Shown: positions 22,645 through 34,614 of the stretch, in pieces | Position numbering within the stretch: the first letter of the stretch is position 1 | How the letters are laid out: the number at the start of each line of letters is the position of its first letter | Assembly (NCBI GenBank): GCA_009760885.1 | Contig: CM019702.1 | Span: forward strand, 46,013,550 to 46,077,549 | Direction of reading: 5' to 3' | From: Achatina immaculata | Lineage: Eukaryota > Mollusca > Gastropoda > Stylommatophora > Achatinidae | DNA length: 64,000 nucleotides | The notes under the pieces: generated by a model | The model's input: only the letters and a program-made list of their open reading frames with translations | Told to the model about the DNA's origin: nothing | The model's database searches: none | Made by a program: the position numbers and the translations under genes

Positions 22645-23920
22645 AACAAGAAGAAGAAACAACAATTACAACAACAACGACAAAAACAAGAAGAGGAAGA
22701 AAAGGGCAACAACAAAGATAAGAAATAGAAGAATAGCAACAACAGCAAATGCAATAACAATAATAATAAGAACAACAACAAAAACAAGAAGAGGAAGAAA
22801 AGGGCAACAACAACGATAAAAAATAGAAGAATAGCAACAACAGCAAATGCAATAACAATAATAATAAGAACAACAACAACAACAGTAAAAAGAATACAAC
22901 AACTGCAACAAGAAAAATAACAAAAGAAAAAAACAAAGAAAAACAGCAGTTGCAAGAATAAGAACAAGAAGAAGAATAAAAACAACAACAGCAAGAATAA
23001 GAACAAGAAGAAGAATAAAAATAACAATAGCAAGAATAAGAACAAGAATAAAAACAACAACAACAGCAGCAAGAATAAGAACAAGAAGAGGAATAACAAC
23101 AGCACCAAGAAGAATAATAACAACAGCAGCAAGAAGAAGAATAACAACAGCACCAATAAGAAGAATAATAACAACACCAAGAAGAAGAATAACAACAGCA
23201 CCAAGAAGAAGAATAGAAACAACAACAGCAGCAAGAAGAAGAATAACAGCAGCAGCAAGAAGAAGAATAATAACAACAGCACCAATAAGAAGAATAATAA
23301 CAGCACCAAGAAGAAGAATAACAACATCACCAAGAAGAAGAATAGAAACAACAATAACAACAGCACCAAGAAGAAGAATAACAGCAGCAGCAAGAAGAAG
23401 AATAAAAACAACAACTACAACAGCACCAAGAAGAAGAATAACAACAGCACCAAGAAGAGGAATAGAAACAACAACAGCACCAAGAAGAAGAATAACAATA
23501 ACAACAGCACCAAGAAAAAGAATAACAACAACAGCAGCAACAGCAAGAATAAGAACAAGAAGATGAATAAAAACAACAGCACCAAGAAGATGAATAACAA
23601 CAGCAACAGCAACAATAAGAACAAGAAGAATGATAAAAATAATAGCAGCAAGAATAAGAACAAGAAGAATAACAACAACAACAACAGCAGCAAAAAGAAG
23701 AATAACAATAGTAGCAAGAAGAAGAATAACAACAACAGCAGCAACAGCAAGAATAAGCACCAAAAAAATAATAAAAATAACAACAACAGCTAGAATAAGC
23801 ACAAGAAAAATAATAAAAACAACAACAACAACAGCTAGAATAAGAGCAATAAGAAGAATAAAAACAACATCAGCACCAAGAATAAGAACAAGAAGAAGAA
23901 GAATAGCAATAACAACAACT
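22645..23920. repeat. 1.3-kb AAC/AAG/AAT trinucleotide-derived tract
   Basis: Nearly pure alternation of AAC, AAG, AAT and AGC triplets, with nested longer units such as AACAACAGCACCAAGAAGA recurring dozens of times. It keeps very long open frames on both strands (up to 444 codons on the minus strand, Leu/Phe/Val-rich), which are by-products of the repeat and not genes. A + strand reading gives Asn/Lys/Ser-rich or Thr/Arg/Ile-rich runs. A shorter related tract is at 25107-25291. Confidence 0.93.
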
Positions 23921-24442
23921 GTAAACCTAGCCAGAACTTGATCTACAATTAGGGACAATTTAAGGAAGGGACAAGACCAAAACTCGGCTGCAACCCACAA
24001 ATCTATGGCCTATGTAATACCGTACTGGGTGGCCAGGCTCAGAACCCATCTAACTGATAACCCAGGATTTCCCTCCAAGGATATTGTATCCCAGTTATGC
24101 AGCATATTACATAAATTCATACCAAATACATGCCATGCAATACATAATCAAGTCAAGCAATTCAAATCAATCACATTTATTTATCCACACTACATACACC
24201 ATATTAACGTCACAACAGACATGGCATACACAGGGCATCAACATGTATCATCATGAGTGAAAACAAATATGACATCAATAAATGTATAACTCTAACCAGC
24301 AACTGAAATCATATGGACCCAATTGGCCTGTGCTCTCCTGGCCCCTCATAAGCATATACATACATTCATCTAAATTTTGCCAACGCACTTATTAACATTG
24401 CAGCTACTGTTGCTCTTATAAAACTCGCAGCTCCCCAAACTA
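23921..24442. other. No gene seen
   Basis: Sequence between the trinucleotide tract and the next minisatellite. The ORF 24005-24256 (+) has no recognisable domain. Confidence 0.4.
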
Positions 24443-24645
24443 CACATAATCTCCATTGTGCTAATGCACTGACTATCATAACATATCTCCCTTATGCTAA
24501 CGCACTGAATTATCACACATATCTCCCCCTTTGTGCCAATGCACTGAATCATCCACATATCTCCCTTGTGCCAATGCACTGAATGATCCACAAATTCCTC
24601 CACCCCCTTTTGCTAACGCACTGAATTATCACACATATCTCTCCT
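24443..24645. repeat. Imperfect 36-43-bp minisatellite, about 5 copies
   Basis: Units share CATATCTCCC, a GTGCCAATGCACTGAAT or GCTAACGCACTGAATTA phrase, and a CACA end. Divergence between units is much higher than in the other arrays, suggesting an older array. Confidence 0.8.
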
Positions 24646-25106
24646 CCCCTCTCCATGAATTACCATGTTCTATACACATCATTGATTGTGCAACTGCCTG
24701 CTGCCAGGTTAGATATCTCCTGATACCTTGACATAGTATTATCCATGCAAATGAAACATGGTGGACCTTGATGTGTGCCTATCTATTATATATATATATA
24801 TATATGACAAATATCATCAGGAATCAGAGAATCTCCACATAGGACGAGAAATGACACAATCCACAGCACGTTATGATTTCACAATACATTATCAACAGTG
24901 TGATGTCAGCTGGGGCGAAGTATAGACGAGAATCATAAGCACAGACGAAATGAACTCAGCCCCGCCATCTTTGCTCTAGATTGTCTCCCTTTAGCACGAT
25001 ATTCCTAGCTATATACATATATATGGTCCTTCCACCCCCGGATTACGTGAACGGCGACGCTCCACCCACTTCGTACACCAATGGGCTTCGAGTGGCCGTT
25101 CATACT
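24646..25106. other. No gene seen
   Basis: Contains (TA)n at about 24788-24807. A short inverted pair TGAACGGC/GCCGTTCA brackets 25048-25102 just before the next triplet tract. Confidence 0.35.
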
Positions 25107-25291
25107 ACAACGGCAGCACCAAAAATAAGAACAAGAAGAAGAATAACAATAACAACAACTGCAGCAAGAATAAGAACAAGAAGAACAATAACAACAGCGA
25201 CAACAACAACGGCACTGAGAATAAGAACAAGAAGAACAACAACAACGATAACAAGAACAATGAGAAGAGGAACAACAATAACAAAAAAATA
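25107..25291. repeat. Second AAC/AAG triplet tract
   Basis: Same composition and unit style as 22645-23920 (AATAAGAACAAGAAGAA phrases), 1.2 kb away and much shorter. Confidence 0.9.
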
Positions 25292-26948
25292 ACGTCAACC
25301 TAAACGTACAAAAACAATTTTATTTCTTCCTTGCCGCTCGAGACTTTTGTTTTATTTTATTTCTTTGCTGATGTGGTATTTTTAATGTTGCTCTTCAGTA
25401 ATTATTAACAGAATGTATGACTGATGTTTGCACTAAATAAATCATACTCAATTTTGGAAATTAACTCCATTTATTCTCAGTATTTGGTATCTGTAGGAGC
25501 CTATAAAAGTGCACAGCTCCACAATAACACGTACTGTTATAGGTAGCTATGGCGAAGGTCCATATATGTAAACATCGACACAAGATACGCCCCTCTGCAT
25601 TAATTTCCTTTCTTATGAATATCAGTTGACAGGTGTCAACTACGGAAAGTGTACTTTGTTCAGCATAAGTTGCCCTTGAAATTCGCGCGAAGCAGAATTT
25701 CATGTGTTTTTGGTATCTGAAGTGAAAACTTAATGCCATGCTACATCTATTCTTGTGTCAGACAGAAGGTACACCACATCGAGTATGTACATTGTCCTAA
25801 GTCAGTATGGATATTTAATAACTCGCCCATGCGTAAGGCATGGATTATGACTGCTTGTGCAAGGGAAAATCCTATAGTAGTTTGTTTTTCCAAAATAAAA
25901 ACGTTCATCATCGTTATCAACATTATTATTATCATCATCATCATTATCAACATCGATAGTCGTTTATGGTCATGCTTCTCCACAGACGTCTGTCATTAGC
26001 GTTTCCAGTCAGCTCTGTGACATTATATCATGCCGTGGCATTATATTGTCCATAATCTTCTCTTTTCAGTCTTCTAAAACAGTTAAGTGAATGCGCTTGA
26101 CCGATGGCATTTACACTTCAGAAATTTACAGAGTTTCTTGCTGCAACATTGAGTGGAAGTATCAGGAATGATAACCCATGTTTTGAACTCTGCGAAGCAG
26201 CCAACTAAAACACGGTATTCCATAAATGCAAAAGATTTATGCAAGAAAAATTAGCTCAAACTCTCAGATGCTCACGAGTATATGGCGTAGCAGAGATTGT
26301 CAGCCTGGATAAAGTTATGATAACACGCTGAAATGGTTTCTTTTATCGAAACGTTCACAATAAAACAAAACAATGCTTTCCCAAATTTCCTTTAAAATTT
26401 CTTTGGGCATGATTGGAGAAAGCGGGTCATGGAACCTGATGATTACTGAAAAACTCGAAGAAAAGAGTAGGACAAGTAGATTCATAGAGAAATATCTGAG
26501 CAACACTAATTCATGTGCCAAGGCAAAATAATAATAATAATAATTCCAACCGATCTGATTACACTACTATTAGAAGCAGCAGAGCAGCACAACAAGGAAC
26601 AGCATGATGTTCCACGCTTATCCACAGGTTGGTTAATGATTAATAAAATGCCCTCTCAACGATCTGTAAAGCCAAGCTTCTAAGTGCTGCCATGACTGGT
26701 GCCAGACGTGTAACTACCGATTACAAAGTGGGAACTCTTCCGTGCTTGACACTGCCTGAATGAAGCAACAAAATCAAAGATCTCGGATACAGAATCACAG
26801 GGTGAATAGAAATTACATGTAAATTAGTAATGCGGTTATCTATAAAATTCTTCCTACATCGACTGACACTGATGAGTTGTTACTTTCTAGTGAAACTGAT
26901 ACGTGATTAATTAATTTCAGAATAAATATCTCGTGCTTCGTTTAGTCA
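25292..26948. other. No gene recognised
   Basis: AT-rich DNA with (ATT/ATC)n at 25920-25955 and (AAT)n at 26527-26543. Short ORFs only; no domain found. Confidence 0.4.
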
Positions 26949-26981
<33 letters not shown>

Positions 26982-26996
26982 GCCTGCCTGCCTGCC

Positions 26997-27028
<32 letters not shown>
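26949..27028. repeat. Compound tetranucleotide microsatellite (TATC)n(TGCC)n(TGTC)n
   Basis: Three adjacent tetranucleotide runs differing by single-base changes in the motif. Confidence 0.97.
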
Positions 27029-28270
27029 ACTCATGTACTGCGTATAATATTTTCCGTCATGCATTAAAACATTCAACGTCAGTTACCACACACAGAGTAC
27101 TAACCCTCCCCCTCCCAAATCTCTCTGTTTTCACATTTTAGATATGCGCACAAACACCCACCCGCACTAAGGCACAAACACACACACACACATACACTTC
27201 TCTCACTATATAACTCCGTCTCACAGAAGGAACCAAAACGTGATCTGGCACGACAAACTTAGTGACCGGGCATTGTGGCCACAAAGTGGAAGCTCTGAAC
27301 GCAGACGACGGCGGTAAGACGTCTTTGTTTCTTTGATCTATGGAGCAATAAATCAAAGACTCGATTTTATTTCATGTTTATTATTCGGGAACATCGTCAT
27401 ACAGGATTTCGATGAAAGTTTTCGGTAGTAGAAAGTGAATGTTTTTCTCGCGAATTCTGTTAGAAAGACGTACGAGCATTTACATAGGGTTTGGAACTCA
27501 GTTGCACTTGTTTGTTATGGAGATTTCAGGAAACAATAGCATTCATTGCAGCACTCAAATAAGTGGCTTTTTTTGTGGGGGGGGGGGGGGGGAATGTGTT
27601 ATTTTACCTGTTACTTAATGCGTGAGTTTTGATAGTGTTTGGCTAGTCTTACCATATAGAGCCGTGCGTTTTGTTACAAAATAGCCACTTTTAACAGCGG
27701 TAGATATGATTTCTGTTTTGTTTTTCAATGATTTTACCGTGAAGCACGTGGACTACTAGTTAGTTTCTCTTTAAAATAATGAAGAATGTATTCTTTATTG
27801 AATTAGTATCTGCTGAATACGAGACTGTTAGATTTCAGAATAATGTTTATACATTCACAGAAAGAAAAACAGAACATTCTGCCGATAATTATTAGACACG
27901 AATTATTGCTTCTGTTTGATATCACTTCTCGCTTAAACGTGATTAGTACACATTTTCCAGCGCAAATATTAGTAGGAGAAAAGTGTGAAAAGTAATGGAA
28001 TACTCTACAAATTCCCTCAGCTTTGAGCTATACAGCTATACACAAATGAGAAGAAAAGGAAAGACCAGGGTTCTCGTGTACGAGGAGTTTTATCTACATC
28101 AGAGACGCAGTATTCGGTTAAACATGGTATTACCAGAAATGCACGAAAAAAAAAAACTGAAGAGAAAGAGAATCCTTCAGATAATGTCATTCTTGATTTC
28201 AGATCAATGAGACAAGTTGCGAAAGTGCTGACGCTCTATGTTTAGCTACACACTGTGAATTAGTGTTGGT
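27029..28270. other. Probably upstream part of the Tctex1-type gene; no exon proven
   Basis: The first exon(s) of the dynein light chain gene should lie somewhere upstream of 29892. A GC-richer stretch at 27220-27320 ends in GACGGCGGTAAGAC (a donor-like site near 27312), and an ORF at 27995-28210 starts with ATG, but neither shows sequence I can tie to the family. A (CA)n at about 27177-27191 and a G run at 27578-27592 are also present. Confidence 0.3.
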
Positions 28271-28283
28271 ATAAACAATATTT

Positions 28284-29041
28284 ATTTTTGTTACAAAAAG
28301 GGATGGAAAAACTAATTATGTCCGTCCGTAAGAATTGTGAAGAACAAAACCTCTGTCTTAATGCGAATAAAACTAAATCGATGACAACTGGCAAAACAAA
28401 TAAGGCAGCTGAAATATGTATCAATGAGGAAACATTGGAAGAGGTGGACAGTTTTGAATATCTTGGATCATTACTAACTAATAATGGAGATACAATGAGG
28501 GAAATTAAAAGGAGGACATCTGTCGCTCTTCAAAGAGTAAAACAACTAAAGAAGCTGTGGAGAGGAACAAACAGAACTACAAAAATACGATTTTTAAGGG
28601 CATACATCTTTCCCATCGCATCATATGCCTGTGAGACCTGGACACTTAACAAAACAGCTGAGAAGCACATAAATGCCTTTGAATGTAAATGCTACAGAAG
28701 AGTTCTTCAAATATTATGGGCACAAAAAAGAACAAATGTATCCATGCTACACGAACTTAACATTGAAGAAGGCTGGCTAGTAAAGAAGATTAAACATAGA
28801 AAACTTTAATATTTTGGACACATTAAACGTCATGAGAACTTAGAGACGACCGTCTTGGAAGGGTACATAATGGAAAAAAGAAAGAGAGGAAGACCAAGGC
28901 AAATGTGGCTGCAAGACATCGTTAATGATCTGCGAATGGATGCACCAGCTGTAGGGGATCTTACTTACAACCGAGAGGTCTACAGGTGAACTGTTAGGGA
29001 GGCAAAGTTACACAAGGGACATGCAAATGACTGACTGACTG
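28284..29041 (+). mobile_element. Non-LTR retrotransposon A3 (longest family A copy), with target duplication
   Basis: Flanked by a perfect 13-bp direct repeat ATAAACAATATTT (28271-28283 and 29042-29054). The + frame from 28288 encodes 173 residues: [79 protein letters not shown] at 28807 replaces the Lys codon seen in A2, and a TGA at about 28987 is a second nonsense change. The frame otherwise continues through RGRPRQMWLQDIVNDLRMD to HKGHAND and the tail-encoded TGA. The (TGAC)n tail is at about 29028-29041. The RT catalytic core is lost by 5' truncation. It probably sits in an intron or upstream flank of the dynein light chain gene. Confidence 0.9.
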
Positions 29042-29054
29042 ATAAACAATATTT

Positions 29055-29891
29055 CATTGAAAAATAATTAATGGCAGGATCAATGATTACTTTATTTTAA
29101 CCTTCTCTTGTACGATGAGGTGCCAACGGGAGATGCAGTTGGTGGTTTTTTTAACCGTATGGATGGCCTCAGTGATGATCATGCCGTAATTCGTGAGAGT
29201 TTATGTAACTCCATCAATCACGATCAATGCCAGGTTTAAAACACACTTCCTTCCTCTCCCTTCCTCCCCCCTTCCCTTCCATTCTCCATCTTTCTGACAT
29301 TTACTAAAATGGTGCTTACAGTATTACACACGTAGTTTGACATTACTCCCTTATACAAATCCAGTATTGGTAGACTCAGTCACAACTAAGATATTCGGTG
29401 ATATTATGCTCGGCAAGTTTCACAGCAGCTAATATCTAAATGTTTGAAAACCGTCTTGTAAGAAGTAAAATGCTATTACATTGTGCTGGCTGTTCTCGTA
29501 ATCTCCCCGGCCCCTCCACCACATCAGCTCTCCCCATTCCATCTGACACTTCCTAAATTGCTGGCACCGAAAAAAAAAACAACAAACCTCTTGAAGCTTA
29601 TCCCAAGCGAAGTAGGTTTTGCGTTAAACAAATTTCAATTAGAAATCACGCTGTCAACTATAAAGCGTGTTTATATAGCGCTTGCTCTGCTGTTACCTTT
29701 GCTAAAGTGGTAATGCTAATACCAGCTAGTCGGTTTTATTAATCATTCCAGATTACTTGTGGAAGAGAAATTCAAGATTTTGTTTCCGTTCTTGGCTGAT
29801 AATCCATTGTTTTCGAGGACAATAACTATAGAACACTGAAAGCTTAAGACGATTCAATTCTAGCCTTCGTTGCTAATCTTTCTTTCCCAAG
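29055..29891 (+). other. Presumed intron of the Tctex1-type gene
   Basis: No coding sequence recognised. It ends in the polypyrimidine tract and AG (CTTTCTTTCCCAAG, to 29891) that precede the first supported exon. Confidence 0.4.
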
Positions 29892-30052
29892 TATCAATTC
29901 ACGAGCGCAGACTGCGCCTGAAGATGCGAACCTTATCCCATCTGGGAGATTCCAGGTCCTTGCCAAGACAGCAGGCGGCGATCGCATATGAGAACACGTA
30001 CAAACTTGAACCGGAAGATGGGAAAAGATTTTCCACAAAAAGAGCTGAGCAG
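29892..30052 (+). CDS. Tctex1-type gene, exon a
   Basis: It begins with two bases of a split codon and ends in phase 0 at GAGCAG before donor GTTATT (30053). It encodes IHERRLRLKM and the ENTYKLEPEDGKRF motif that opens the Tctex-1 domain. Confidence 0.8.
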
Positions 30053-31612
30053 GTTATTTGTGTGTTTGTTATTAATGGTATATATTTCTCAACATTTTTA
30101 CCAATAACGCTTTTTTCACAACATTTAGGCTTAGAAAATTGATTAGATTTCTTAATCTCTCAAAACAAACTGCGCCTACTTGAGAAGGAAGGGTACACTA
30201 AATGAGTACTAGATATAAAAGCAAGTAGGAAAGAGGTCACCCAGGATGTCAGAGGAGTGATGTCTATTACGAGCTCAGCAGAGAGCAACAGGTCAAGATC
30301 TTCAGACTCCACACAGGCCACAACAGACTGAGATATCACATGTATAGCAGGGAGATAGCATATGTATAGCAGAGATAGCATATGTATAGCAGGGAGATAG
30401 CATATGTATAGCAGAGACAGCATATGTATAGCAGGGAGATAGCATATGTATAGCAGAGAGATAGCATATGTATAGCAGGGAGATATCACATGTATAGCAG
30501 AGAGATATCACATTATAGCAAGGAGATATCACATGTATGACAGAGAGATATCACATGGATAGCAGAGAGATATCACATTATAGCAGGGAGTTATCACATT
30601 ATGGCAGAGAGATATCACATTATAGCAGGGAGATATCACATTATGGCAGAGAGATATCACATGTATAACAGGGAGATATACCATGTATAGCAAGGAGATA
30701 TCACATGTATAGCAAGGAGATATCACATGTATAGCAGGGTGGAGATATGCACAACTGCTGGGCGCACCTGCGGCAATGGAAACATAACGGTCTAGAACCT
30801 GCTTATCAGAATATTATTTACTTTCTTCTTTTTTTAACAAAAACCTTTTTTAACTCAGTAAAGTAAAAAAAAAGGTAAAACTCCCGTTTCCGTGCCATTA
30901 AGGCATATTGGGGAATACGGTGCTAGGTTCATATTCAATACCAAATTTTATAGCATATTTTGGATACATATTCTGCTGTTTTATTCTTTCTTTTAGTATT
31001 AAAAAATTGTATATTATGCGTCTGTGTGTATATTCATAACTTAAATCAGAAATGGCTTTCTACTCTAATATTTACAGGTAATTCAAGGTGTGTTTCAACA
31101 TTATTTGCATGGGAAACCCTACGAACCGAAACTCTTCCCAAGACTCATCAAAACATTAACGGAACTCATTAGGGACAGGGTGAAAATGCAAGGTCTGGAA
31201 AGGTATTAAATACAGCATTATATCGACTAAAATGGCAAGATAGCTTCGAGAAAAGGCTATGATACAGACGATGGCCAACAATGGTTAAAATGGCACTTTC
31301 ATTTCAAAGATATTGGAAATGATAACGATTATTGTAATGGATGTAATAATCTGATGACAATATCATTCTTCGTGTACATTATGAAAGCTGTGATGTGTAT
31401 GAAAGCAAAAAAGAATGCCTAACATATTTTCTATAATCTCCCACAGGTACAAAATTATTGCGACAGTAACGGTAATTCAAGACAAAAATCAGGGGATACA
31501 ACTCTCAAGTCGCGCACTCTGGGACCAACACTTTGACAACTACGCGTCCTTAGCTTACGAAGGACCAAACTATTACGCTGTCGGCTCTGTTTACGCAGTG
31601 TACCAGGACTGA
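29892..31612 (+). CDS. Tctex1-type dynein light chain (DYNLT family), three 3' exons
   Basis: Exons 29892-30052, 31078-31202 and 31447-31612 join in phase (acceptor AG and donor GT at each junction) and end at TGA 31610-31612. The product part is about 150 residues. An N-terminal basic stretch is followed by YENTYKLEPEDGKRF, then RAEQVIQGVFQHYL, LFPRLIKTLTELIRDRVK, RYKIIATVTVIQDKNQG, SSRALWDQHFDNYASL and YYAVGSVYAVYQD. This is the Tctex-1 domain order seen in DYNLT2B/DYNLT5 (TCTEX1D) proteins, which are cargo-binding light chains of cytoplasmic or ciliary dynein. The N-terminal exon(s) are not identified. Which DYNLT paralogue this is cannot be settled by eye. No disruption is seen. The intron at 30053-31077 holds a 22-bp minisatellite. 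Confidence 0.85.
30336..30740. repeat. 22-bp minisatellite in a Tctex1-gene intron, about 18 copies
   Basis: Units AGCAGGGAGATATCACATGT plus AT, with two variant classes: the left third has ATAGCATATG, the right part ATATCACAT with or without GTAT. It yields artefactual minus-strand ORFs of ISPCYTC type. Confidence 0.95.
31078..31202 (+). CDS. Tctex1-type gene, exon b
   Basis: Acceptor TTTACAG at 31071-31077, donor GTATTA at 31203. It encodes the central helical part (VIQGVFQHYLHGKPYEPK onward) and ends with two bases of an Arg codon. Confidence 0.85.
31447..31612 (+). CDS. Tctex1-type gene, exon c (terminal)
   Basis: Acceptor CTCCCACAG ends at 31446. It completes the Arg codon and encodes the beta-strand half of the fold, ending SVYAVYQD and TGA. 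Confidence 0.9.
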
Positions 31613-32488
31613 ATGTTTATTCACTGTGAAAATGTGTGTGCTCGGGGTTAGAAGGGCAAAAAGGACACAGACTTGCTTGGAAAGGTCAAATATTGATGGA
31701 GTATAATGTCTGAAACAGAACTGATCAATTATGTCCCTTCGCTTCCTTCCGATGAATGAAAAAATAACTTCTCCTTAATGTCACATGCGCTTCTGCTAAA
31801 CATCCCAACATGTGCTTCAGTAGTTCAAGAGAACTTAACATTATCATACGCATAAATTTTATGAAGAAGATGTGCGAATAGGCTACTAAGTCATTTGTCT
31901 CAAGCCCAGTAGATCTTTGTATTTTCTGTAATTTTATTTCCATTAATTAATCTTCTCTTACCTTTCATTTCGAAAAGGCCCTGCCTCCTAGATGTTACCT
32001 ACTTCTGTCACTTAAATGTGGCTCGTGCCCTCAGTTCTTTACCACACAGTAACGTGGTTTGATGGTTTTCTGCTGGTAGACTGGCTTCTCACAACTGATG
32101 GAGACTGTGAACAGATCAGCTGCAGTAAAACACCTGCATTTGTTTGAGCTGCTCGGTGTTTGATATACGGATACGTGTTGAGTGTTTTCATTACCAACGA
32201 GAATTTTTGTTGACGTGTTGCCCCGTGTCATTAAAATTTTTCTTCATTAAAACTTAAATAAGTTCTACTTTTAAAAGAGAGAAGTGAAGGGATGGAACTG
32301 AGATTTGCTAAACTACAATTTACTTTCTGCTTCACATGTTTATCATATTTGTCACAAAGAATAAATAATGCCCGTGTGAAAACAAAAACAAAAACACCGA
32401 ACAAAAGTACTACAGTTGTTTGTTTTCTCCCTTGTTTAAAAAAAATGCTTTTAAGCACTGGAACCTTGTCACAATGACAAGCATTGAA
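31613..32488 (+). other. 3' UTR/flank of the Tctex1-type gene
   Basis: No further coding sequence seen. The first clear AATAAA-type hexamer is far downstream (about 32361), so the true 3' end is not fixed. Confidence 0.35.
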
Positions 32489-32759
32489 AACATGACTTAG
32501 AGCCAAAAACATCAAATAAATATAACATGGCTTAGAGGCAAAAACATCAAATAAATATAACATGACTTATAGGCAAAAACATCAAATAAATATAACATGG
32601 CTTAGAGGCAAAAACATCAAATAAATAACATGACTTATAGGCAAAAACATCAAATAAATATAAAATAGCTTAGACACAAAAACATCAAATAAATATAACA
32701 TGTCTTAGAGGCAAAAATATCAAATAAATGTAACGTGGCTTAGAGGCAAAAACATCAAA
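32489..32759. repeat. 34-35-bp minisatellite, about 8 copies
   Basis: Units AACATGGCTTAGAGGCAAAA plus ACATCAAATAAATAT. GGCTTAGAGG and GACTTATAGG variants alternate over part of the array. Confidence 0.95.
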
Positions 32760-32877
32760 CGGATTTGTTCAAGAAATTGAAAGCGTACTGGTCAAGATCA
32801 CAGGCCCCGAAAGGCAAATGCGGAAGATAGACGCAGTTCTGAAGTAAATAAATTATCTCTGCTTAGATAAATAAATC

Positions 32878-33605
32878 TGCCAACCATAGATGGTCAGTAC
32901 CTTGTCCCACACCTCCGGTGATGTTGTCAGTAACAGGTACTCCCTGGCCAGCGCAGTGGTCTCCGTGGCGGTGGAGTCTGTTAGAGGCTTGCTTCTTCTG
33001 GCTTCATGGTTCTAACTTCACATATCTGTTTGTCCGGATCAGTTATGCAGTCTTTCGGATGTCATTCTTTACAGCCCAAAGTTTGCTTTCCAGCATAGCT
33101 CCTTGTAGCCAGAGCTGGGTTTTGGCTTCTTGTTAGAGAGGGCAGAGCTACGGAACGTGCTCTGGAATGTGGGACAGTGTGCCCATTTGGATGGTGAAAT
33201 ATATATTCCGCTGGCTCCATTTCTGGTGGCTGGATCTGAGGATCCGTTGGTGTAGACGTGGGTCAACTTTGTGATGCTGTAGCTATACATCTAGCATCTC
33301 CAGAGTCAGGGATCGCAGGATGGCATCTGCCCGACTCCCTTTGTTGATTACTTCTGCTACTTCTACTGAAAGGACTATGTTCTGAAGTTGTGTGTTCAAT
33401 ATTTCTGTATTCTGTCAGAGCTCATGATTTTCAGAGGTATTTGGGAGTATTTCTTCTATGAATCTTGCTGAAAAAAAAACATTACACCTTTTCCTGATTG
33501 TTAGTTTCACTCCGAGACTGCAAGATACCCACTTTCACCCCCCTCATCACCTTCATCACCTTCACCACAGCGGCTACAAAGAACATGCTGTTTGCTATTC
33601 AGGGA
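32878..33605 (+). repeat. Dispersed repeat family G, copy G1, split by an RNase H fragment
   Basis: 32878-32999 (AACCATAGATGGTCAG, TTGTCCCACACCTCCGGTG, GTCAGTAACAGG, GTGGAGTCTG) and 33485-33605 (TTTCACTCCGAGACTG, GCGGCTACAAAGAACA) match successive parts of copies G2 (35096 +) and G3 (49105 -). The 485 bp between them belong to a different element. The family's identity is unknown. Confidence 0.55.
33000..33484 (-). pseudogene. Retrotransposon RNase H N-terminal relic K
   Basis: The minus-strand frame 33290-33069 reads YSITKLTHVYTNGSSDPATR then NGASGIYIS, which matches the start of an RNase H domain (VYTDGSxxxxTxxGGAGIYI). The first catalytic Asp of the YTDGS motif is Asn here. Stops and frameshifts follow (TDSTATETTA near 32960-32990 may be the TDSKSA region). 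Dead, and inserted within repeat G1. Confidence 0.6.
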
Positions 33606-33859
33606 GAACATAATCAATATCTCGTTTCCTCAAATGTCATACTTTGTTGCGTACAGCGTTTCGTTTCGTTCCGTTCGTATCGTTCTAGAAATGACTTCAA
33701 CGCAGTCAGAACATTCCATAGCTGCTCAGGTGTCAATTCTAGTTATCGCTTCGGAACGGTTGTCATTGGCAGCATAACACTTCAAGGGTCAGCTGTAACT
33801 ACTGTGGTAGATTTTTCATAGAATTTTGCCTGGGCAAAGGCCGTCTGGCTTACCCTCTT

Positions 33860-34010
33860 TTTTTTCTGTTTCCAACTGTCAAGTCATTTTTAACGTGCAC
33901 AGCAATGCACAGGGAACTAGGGATCCGGTTAATGTATTACTGGATGATTCAAGAGAATAAATCCCTCCAAATTCTGGTAGGATTTGAACCGATGACTTCT
34001 GTAGCATATG
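33860..34010 (-). repeat. Possible SINE or tRNA-derived repeat
   Basis: On the minus strand a good B box (TCATCGGTTCAAATCC, 33980-33995) precedes an AT-rich body containing the self-complementary GTGCACAGCAATGCAC (33896-33911). An A box was not found, so this is tentative. Confidence 0.3.
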
Positions 34011-34156
34011 CAAGGATAGGTACAAGTTTTTGGATAAGTACCTAAGGTTTTTTTTCTTTTGTTTTGTTTTGTTTGTTTGTTTTTAATACCAGAAGCAATT
34101 TTTTATTAATAAATAAAGTTAGCGACCGAACTACTCGAAGAGTGCGCAACTCAGAG

Positions 34157-34230
<74 letters not shown>

Positions 34231-34237
34231 ATATGAT
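34157..34237. repeat. (TA)n microsatellite
   Basis: About 35 TA units with one TATTA interruption. Able to form cruciform or hairpin DNA. Confidence 0.98.
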
Positions 34238-34547
34238 GTGGACGCATGCAAGCAGTGATTGTCCATCGTCTACCCTTCCGACACACTCAGGTAGAGTTGT
34301 CGATAGATGAATGACGTGTAAGTAGGCATAGTTTAATTTTGATATTTTGTAAATATACATTGAGGGTTTATATGTGCATATAAACTTATGTATTGTTGAA
34401 TTTTATGTATATGCATTTTGTTATATTTTCTTGCCAGTAGTTCTTTTCTTACAGTTAGACAAATAATCATTAAGGACAATAGTTTTAAATTATATATGGG
34501 ACGATTTTGTTTTAATCATATTAACTTCATAATATGTAAGGTAAAGG

Positions 34548-34614
34548 TAAAGGTAATCCTCTCATGCTTTAGTGGCACATAGGGATATGGTGTTGATGCC
34601 CATATTTTCCTCAT
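34548..34614 (-). repeat. SINE S-family 3' fragment
   Basis: Contains GGGATATGGTGTTGATGCCC and ATATTTTCCT, matching the 3' domain of SINE copies S1 and S2. The tRNA-like head is absent. Confidence 0.55.

Noticed and set aside
22620..24000. Long minus-strand ORFs (up to 444 codons) across the triplet tract
   Set aside because: The Leu/Phe/Val-rich reading is what the AAC/AAG/AAT repeat gives in any frame, and + strand frames are equally open. No start context, domain or splice signal.
27995..28210. ORF proposed as the first exon of the Tctex1-type gene
   Set aside because: No similarity to the family, no donor site in a fitting phase that could be confirmed, and Lys-rich low complexity at its end.
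30160..30726. Minus-strand ORFs with ISPCYTC-type repeats
   Set aside because: They are produced by the 22-bp intronic minisatellite and change frame with it.
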